Source: JAICWY01 sp964531205
GTDB taxonomy: Bacteria > Vulcanimicrobiota > Vulcanimicrobiia > Vulcanimicrobiales > Vulcanimicrobiaceae
Length of the DNA stretch: 18,697 nucleotides
Assembly (NCBI GenBank): GCA_964531205.1
Contig: CAZHGH010000059.1
Span: forward strand, 1-18,697
Direction of reading: 5' to 3'
The translations under genes and the position numbers were made by a program. How positions within the stretch are numbered: the stretch's first letter is position 1; each line of letters starts with the position of its first letter. The notes under the pieces are model-generated. The model was given only the letters and a program-made list of their open reading frames with translations. It made no database searches and was not told the origin of the DNA. Of this stretch, positions 15,771 to 18,697 are shown one piece after another.

Positions 15771-15988
15771 GCGAAGTTCGCATCAAAGTCCGCGAAAACG
15801 GGCCGTACCTGGTCACTGGACCCGTCGTGCTGACCGACTGCGATGGAAACGAGTACGCTATCACCGGTGAAAACGTCGCACTCTGCAGGTGCGGACAATC
15901 TTCGACCAAACCGTTTTGCGACAGCACGCACAAACGGTGCGGTTTCATTGCGACGGAACGCGCGACCACGCAGGTAAGCCAGGAGTAA
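15767..15988 (+). CDS. CDGSH-type [2Fe-2S] iron-sulfur protein
   Basis: A 73-residue protein with one complete CDGSH cluster-binding motif: C40-x-C42, then C51 and H55 in CRCGQSSTKPFCDSTH (40-55). The three cysteines and one histidine hold a labile 2Fe-2S cluster as in mitoNEET-type proteins. There is no membrane anchor, so it is a soluble cytoplasmic form. Function in bacteria is generally electron transfer, cluster transfer or redox sensing and is unproven. The start is GTG 15767-15769 and overlaps the PEBP stop by 4 bases as GTGA. Its own end contains an AGGAG (15978-15984 region) that serves as ribosome site for the dioxygenase gene, which starts 4 bases after the stop. Confidence 0.92.
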   Translation: MSEVRIKVRENGPYLVTGPVVLTDCDGNEYAITGENVALCRCGQSSTKPFCDSTHKRCGFIATERATTQVSQE

Positions 15989-15992
15989 CACG

Positions 15993-17159
15993 ATGCCTTC
16001 GTACGTTCGAGCCGGCGAACTTCCGGCAAAGCGGCACATCCAGTTCCGCCGCCCCGACGGCGGCCTGTACGCCGAGGAACTCTTCTCGACAAAGGGCTTC
16101 GAGAGCGTCTATTCGCTGCTTTACCACTTGCGTCCGCCGACCGCAACGCTGGAAGTGCGACCGTGGAAACGCCCCGCGATCCGGTTGCACGCAAACGAAC
16201 CGCTGCGCAACCGGCATTTCAAAACCGCGCAAATCAAACCGTCGGGCGATGCGATCGAAAGCCGCACGCCGCTGCTCGGCAACAGCGATTTGCTGATCTC
16301 GATTTCCGATGCCGGCGCCCCAATGGAGTACTTTTACCGCAACGTCGGCGGCGACGAATTACTCTTCATCCATAGCGGCGACGGAACGATTCAGACTCCG
16401 TTCGGCGATCTTGCGTATCGCGCACACGACTACGTCATCATTCCGACCGGTACGACGTACCGCATCATTCCGCACACGCCGACGCGCATGCTCGTGCACG
16501 AAAGCACGGGTATGGTGAAACTTCCACGCAAGTATCGCAACGAATTCGGACAGTTGGAAGAGCACGCGCCGTATTACGAGCGCGACTTCCGCGCGCCGAT
16601 TCTTCGTGCGCCCATCGACGAGCGCGGCGAATTCGAAATTCGCGTTACCAACAGCGGACGCGATGCCATCTACATCGTGCAAAACCATCCGTGCGACGTC
16701 GTCGGCTGGGACGGCTACTGTTATCCGTACGCCTTCAACCTGGAAGAGTTTGCACCGATTACCGGAAAGCTGCATCAGCCGCCGCCGGCGCACGCAACAT
16801 TCGAAGCGCCCGGTGCCGCGTTCTGCGCCTTCGTGCCGCGCCTGTTCGATTACCACCCGCTCGCGATTCCGGTGCCGTACAATCATTCGAGCGTCGATTG
16901 CGACGAAGTACTGTATTACGTCAGCGGCAACTTCATGAGCCGCCGTGGTGTCGAGGAAGGCTCGATCACATTGCACGCGGCGGGTGCACCGCATGGCCCA
17001 CAACCGGGCGCAGTTGAAGCGAGCCTCGGCAAAACATCGACCGACGAGATCGCCGTGATGGTCGACACGTTCAAGCCGCTCCAATTAGCGGATCAAGCGC
17101 TGGACGTCGAGGACGAAAATTACTATCGTTCATGGATCGAAGAACCGGCTAAGACATAA
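15993..17159 (+). CDS. hmgA: Homogentisate 1,2-dioxygenase (Gram-positive type)
   Basis: A 388-residue cupin-fold, ring-cleaving, non-heme iron enzyme. It oxidises homogentisate to maleylacetoacetate in tyrosine and phenylalanine breakdown. The C-terminal half carries the iron-site region: PYNHSSVDCDEVLYYVSG, with H298 and E305, and APHGPQPG with H334, corresponding by motif to the human ligands H335, E341 and H371. The N-terminal cupin half has the YRNVGGDELLFIHSGDG segment (115-131). It is shorter than animal enzymes, as in actinobacterial-type homologues. The ATG follows an AGGAG at good spacing. No maleylacetoacetate isomerase or fumarylacetoacetase is in the window, so the substrate could be homogentisate or a related dihydroxyaryl acid. 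The symbol is given on family resemblance. Confidence 0.85.
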   Translation: MPSYVRAGELPAKRHIQFRRPDGGLYAEELFSTKGFESVYSLLYHLRPPTATLEVRPWKRPAIRLHANEPLRNRHFKTAQIKPSGDAIESRTPLLGNSDLLISISDAGAPMEYFYRNVGGDELLFIHSGDGTIQTPFGDLAYRAHDYVIIPTGTTYRIIPHTPTRMLVHESTGMVKLPRKYRNEFGQLEEHAPYYERDFRAPILRAPIDERGEFEIRVTNSGRDAIYIVQNHPCDVVGWDGYCYPYAFNLEEFAPITGKLHQPPPAHATFEAPGAAFCAFVPRLFDYHPLAIPVPYNHSSVDCDEVLYYVSGNFMSRRGVEEGSITLHAAGAPHGPQPGAVEASLGKTSTDEIAVMVDTFKPLQLADQALDVEDENYYRSWIEEPAKT

Positions 17160-17198
17160 CCGATCTCAACTTACAATAACCGTAAGGAGCCGCTCCCT

Positions 17199-17687
17199 AT
17201 GCAACAGATCATTCCGTTCATTTGGTTTGACGGCAAAGCCGAAGAGGCCGTGAATTACTACGTCTCGCTCTTTCCGAATTCGAAAATAGATCGCGTGAGC
17301 CGCTATAACGAAGCGGGCCCATTACCAGCTGGAACCGTTATGATGATCGAGTTCCAACTCGACGGACAAGATTTGATGGCTCTCAACGGCGGCCCCGGTG
17401 AAGCCCCGGATGCGCCCTATCCCGGCTCCGTTGCGCTCTTTATCAGCTGCGAAACGCAAGCCGACGTGGATCGCTTATGGGACGGCCTCAAGGATGGTGG
17501 CGAAACGATGCAATGCGGCTGGGTGAAAGATCGCTACGGCGTGGTTTGGAACGTCGTGCCGCGCGGCATAGGCGATTACGTTGGTGGCGACGATCCCGAG
17601 CGAGCAAAACATGCGATGGAAGCGATGTTCAAGATGGACAAGCTCGATCTCGACGAATTGCGGCGAGCCTACGAAGCACCGGTTTAG
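17199..17687 (+). CDS. PhnB-like VOC family protein (3-demethylubiquinone methyltransferase-like fold)
   Basis: A 162-residue vicinal-oxygen-chelate fold protein. The opening IIPFIWFDGKAEEAVNYYVSLF (4-25) and later CETQADVDRLWDGL with GGETMQCGWVKDRYGVVWNVVP are characteristic of the family often labelled 3-demethylubiquinone-9 3-methyltransferase or PhnB. That methyltransferase label is not supported experimentally for the family, and the real activity is unknown. A strong AAGGAG ribosome site lies before the ATG. It is 39 bases after the dioxygenase stop, in the same direction, so cotranscription is likely. Several VOC enzymes open or modify aromatic rings, which would fit the dioxygenase neighbour, but this member shows no clear ring-cleavage metal motif. 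Confidence 0.85.
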   Translation: MQQIIPFIWFDGKAEEAVNYYVSLFPNSKIDRVSRYNEAGPLPAGTVMMIEFQLDGQDLMALNGGPGEAPDAPYPGSVALFISCETQADVDRLWDGLKDGGETMQCGWVKDRYGVVWNVVPRGIGDYVGGDDPERAKHAMEAMFKMDKLDLDELRRAYEAPV

Positions 17688-17711
17688 GAACCGGCTAGGC
17701 GACTAACCTGA

Positions 17712-17797
17712 CCGCTCCGTGAGCGGCAGTACGCTACTACTAAAATTTAGTAGTCAAGAGCCGGCGTTGCGTCCCGGTCCCTTGAGGGACTGAACGC
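17712..17797. repeat. Inverted-repeat cluster before the NTF2-like gene
   Basis: Three separate dyads occupy the 155-base spacer 17688-17842: CCGCTC/GAGCGG with a 3-base loop (17712-17726); the AT-rich near-perfect palindrome ACTACTAAAATTTAGTAGT (17736-17754); and a composite hairpin GTCCC/GGGAC with TTGA loop, enclosed by GCGT/ACGC (17769-17797). None is followed by a T-run. The AT-rich one resembles a repressor operator. No clear -35/-10 pair was found. Confidence 0.45.
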
Positions 17798-17842
17798 GGC
17801 ACAAACTGCGAAACAATAAAGGCCCTCCACTGTACCTTAGTC

Positions 17843-18292
17843 ATGCTAACCACCGCGCTGCTTCTGTTCTCTCTCGTCACTACGCCGATCGGCAACACCG
17901 CCGCCGACTCGTCACTCACCCAAAGCATCAGAGCCGTTCTCACCGCCTACGGCAATAAGGACATCGACGGCGTTTTAAAGCGCATGGTGCCGGATCATCC
18001 GGTGATGTACGGCTCCGGCGTGAGCGAAGTTTACACGACGCAAACCGGCATTCGAAGATTCCTGCGATCCGACTACCGTCAGTGGGATAGTTCGAAATTC
18101 GGCGCCCTCCAAAATCTGAACGTCGACGTCGAAGGTGCAACGGCGAGCGCTTTCTTCGACGCGCCTTTCACCATGAACAGCCACGGCCACGTGCTAAACG
18201 TTGTTGTACGGTTTGCGACGGTCTGGCATAAAATCGACGGAACTTGGCTGCTCGCTGAAAGCGCGAACTTCGTTCCCGGAACACCTAAATAG
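17843..18292 (+). CDS. Exported NTF2/SnoaL-like domain protein
   Basis: A 149-residue protein with a short signal peptide (about 1-20, TALLLFSLVTTPIGNTAA) followed by a SnoaL/NTF2-like cone fold: helix SIRAVLTAYGNKDIDGVLKRMVPD (28-51), the strand region HPVMYGSG, and C-terminal strands VVVRFATVWHKIDGTWLLAES (120-140). Such domains bind or convert small molecules or serve as non-catalytic pockets; the sequence shows no obvious catalytic dyad to assign a reaction. The mature protein should be secreted or periplasmic. The start is ATG 17843 with no good Shine-Dalgarno. It stands alone between an inverted-repeat-rich leader and the YjfB-like gene. Confidence 0.75.
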   Translation: MLTTALLLFSLVTTPIGNTAADSSLTQSIRAVLTAYGNKDIDGVLKRMVPDHPVMYGSGVSEVYTTQTGIRRFLRSDYRQWDSSKFGALQNLNVDVEGATASAFFDAPFTMNSHGHVLNVVVRFATVWHKIDGTWLLAESANFVPGTPK

Positions 18293-18393
18293 GAACGGCC
18301 AAAGCACCAAACCGAGCGCAGCGATAATCGCGCCGCTCACAATCTAGCCGTATGCCGCGTACGAAGAGGCACTGCGGGTCTAAAACGGGCTTG

Positions 18394-18420
18394 TAATGTT
18401 CCGTACTGTCCTGCCGATAC
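18394..18420 (+). promoter_or_regulatory. Sigma-28 (FliA/SigD) flagellar-type promoter
   Basis: TAATGTTC (18394-18401), exactly 11 bases, then GCCGATAC (18413-18420). This matches the sigma-28 consensus TAAAGTTT-N11-GCCGATAA at 6/8 and 7/8 positions with ideal spacing. It ends only 7 bases before the ATG of the YjfB-like gene, so transcription should begin at or near the start codon. Confidence 0.65.
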
Positions 18421-18427
18421 CAGGAGT

Positions 18428-18586
18428 ATGGACGTCGGATCTATCGCCACGAACCTGGCGCTCTCGAACACGGCTTCTTCCGTAACGCTGGGCGTTATGA
18501 AAGACACCCAAAACCTCGAAGCCGACCTGGTTTCGCGGCTCTTCAGCTCGCTGGGAATCGGCACGAACGTCAACGCGCTCGCGTAA
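18428..18586 (+). CDS. YjfB-like putative motility peptide
   Basis: A 52-residue protein beginning MDVGSIATNLALSNTASSV and ending in SSLGIGTNVNALA. It is predicted to be two short helices with alternating polar and small residues. The MDI/V start, the central LGVMKD helix and the overall size recall the YjfB putative motility family of Firmicutes and other flagellated bacteria, whose function is not known. The AGGAG seen at 18422-18426 is one base from the ATG, too close for a normal ribosome site. With the sigma-28 promoter immediately upstream, a leaderless mRNA is the simpler reading. Family assignment rests on short similarity, but the promoter independently supports a link to motility. 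Confidence 0.6.
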   Translation: MDVGSIATNLALSNTASSVTLGVMKDTQNLEADLVSRLFSSLGIGTNVNALA

Positions 18587-18697
18587 ACCGCGACTACGGT
18601 CCCAGAACGCTCGTATAGCCAAACGAAGCGGCGCCCACCTCGATCTAGCGTTCGATCTCGATAGCGTCTACTCGATCGGGATAAAAAGCAACGTAAC
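18587..18697. other. Non-coding tail of the window with short CTCGAT repeats
   Basis: No gene is seen in these 111 bases. The sequence contains CTCGATCTAGCGT (18639-18651), CTCGATAGCGT (18657-18667) and a third CTCGAT (18671-18676), spaced about 14-18 bases apart. This could be the regulatory region of a gene beyond the window edge. Confidence 0.3.

Noticed and set aside
17831..17846. TACCTT before the NTF2-like ATG as a -10 box giving a leaderless transcript
   Set aside because: It lies only 4 bases from the ATG and has no recognisable -35 at normal distance, so it is not supportable.
18381..18420. TAAAACGG at 18381 as the -35 box of the sigma-28 promoter
   Set aside because: It would leave 24 bases before GCCGATAC. 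TAATGTTC at 18394 gives the exact 11-base spacing.

Overview
The window is a gene-dense piece of a bacterial chromosome, apparently of moderately high GC as judged by eye. It holds 17 supportable protein genes, five tRNA genes and the small bacterial SRP RNA. Nothing fixes the taxonomy. The mix of an exported M3 peptidase, a Gram-positive-type homogentisate dioxygenase, a DUF4446-M23-YggT-LepA gene order and a YjfB-like motility peptide would fit an uncultivated soil or aquatic lineage such as Eremiobacterota (WPS-2) or a relative. That placement is an inference of low confidence.

Layout. (a) 8-159, minus: tandem tRNA-Lys(CTT) and tRNA-Lys(TTT), with a promoter whose -35 box overlaps the -35 box of a divergent promoter. 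(b) 287-1828, plus: an acyl-CoA synthetase-type ligase. (c) 1790-7020, minus: two translationally coupled GGDEF-EAL cyclic-di-GMP proteins, the upstream one membrane-bound with a large helical sensor, the downstream one cytoplasmic with a degenerate receiver and two PAS domains. (d) 7111-7446, minus: tRNA-Pro(TGG), tRNA-Arg(TCT) and tRNA-His(GTG). (e) 7437-7877, minus: an HNH nuclease-like gene whose stop codon lies inside tRNA-Pro and whose start codon abuts a near-perfect Gram-positive-type LexA box. (f) 7914-13088, minus: a housekeeping run in the order SRP RNA, DUF4446, M23 peptidase, YggT, LepA, RdgB, GNAT, with little or no spacing apart from a hairpin-rich 96-base gap before rdgB. (g) 13213-17687, plus: exported M3 peptidase, PEBP-like protein, CDGSH iron-sulfur protein, homogentisate dioxygenase and a PhnB-like VOC protein; the first four overlap or nearly touch. 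(h) 17712-18586, plus: an inverted-repeat-rich spacer, an exported NTF2/SnoaL-like protein, and a 52-residue YjfB-like peptide preceded by a textbook flagellar sigma-28 promoter so close to the ATG that the mRNA should be leaderless.

How the parts relate. Regions c and h both point to motility and surface lifestyle control (c-di-GMP turnover and a sigma-28-driven peptide). Region f groups protein-targeting, translation and nucleotide-pool functions with a cell-wall peptidase. Region g may combine peptide breakdown with a step of tyrosine/phenylalanine catabolism, although the other homogentisate pathway genes are absent here. The HNH gene is the best candidate for an acquired gene: its DNA looks less GC-rich than its neighbours and it ends in a tRNA. 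No gene-free stretch longer than 300 bases exists; the largest are 17688-17842 and 18293-18427, both described. No CRISPR array, insertion sequence or complete mobile element was seen.
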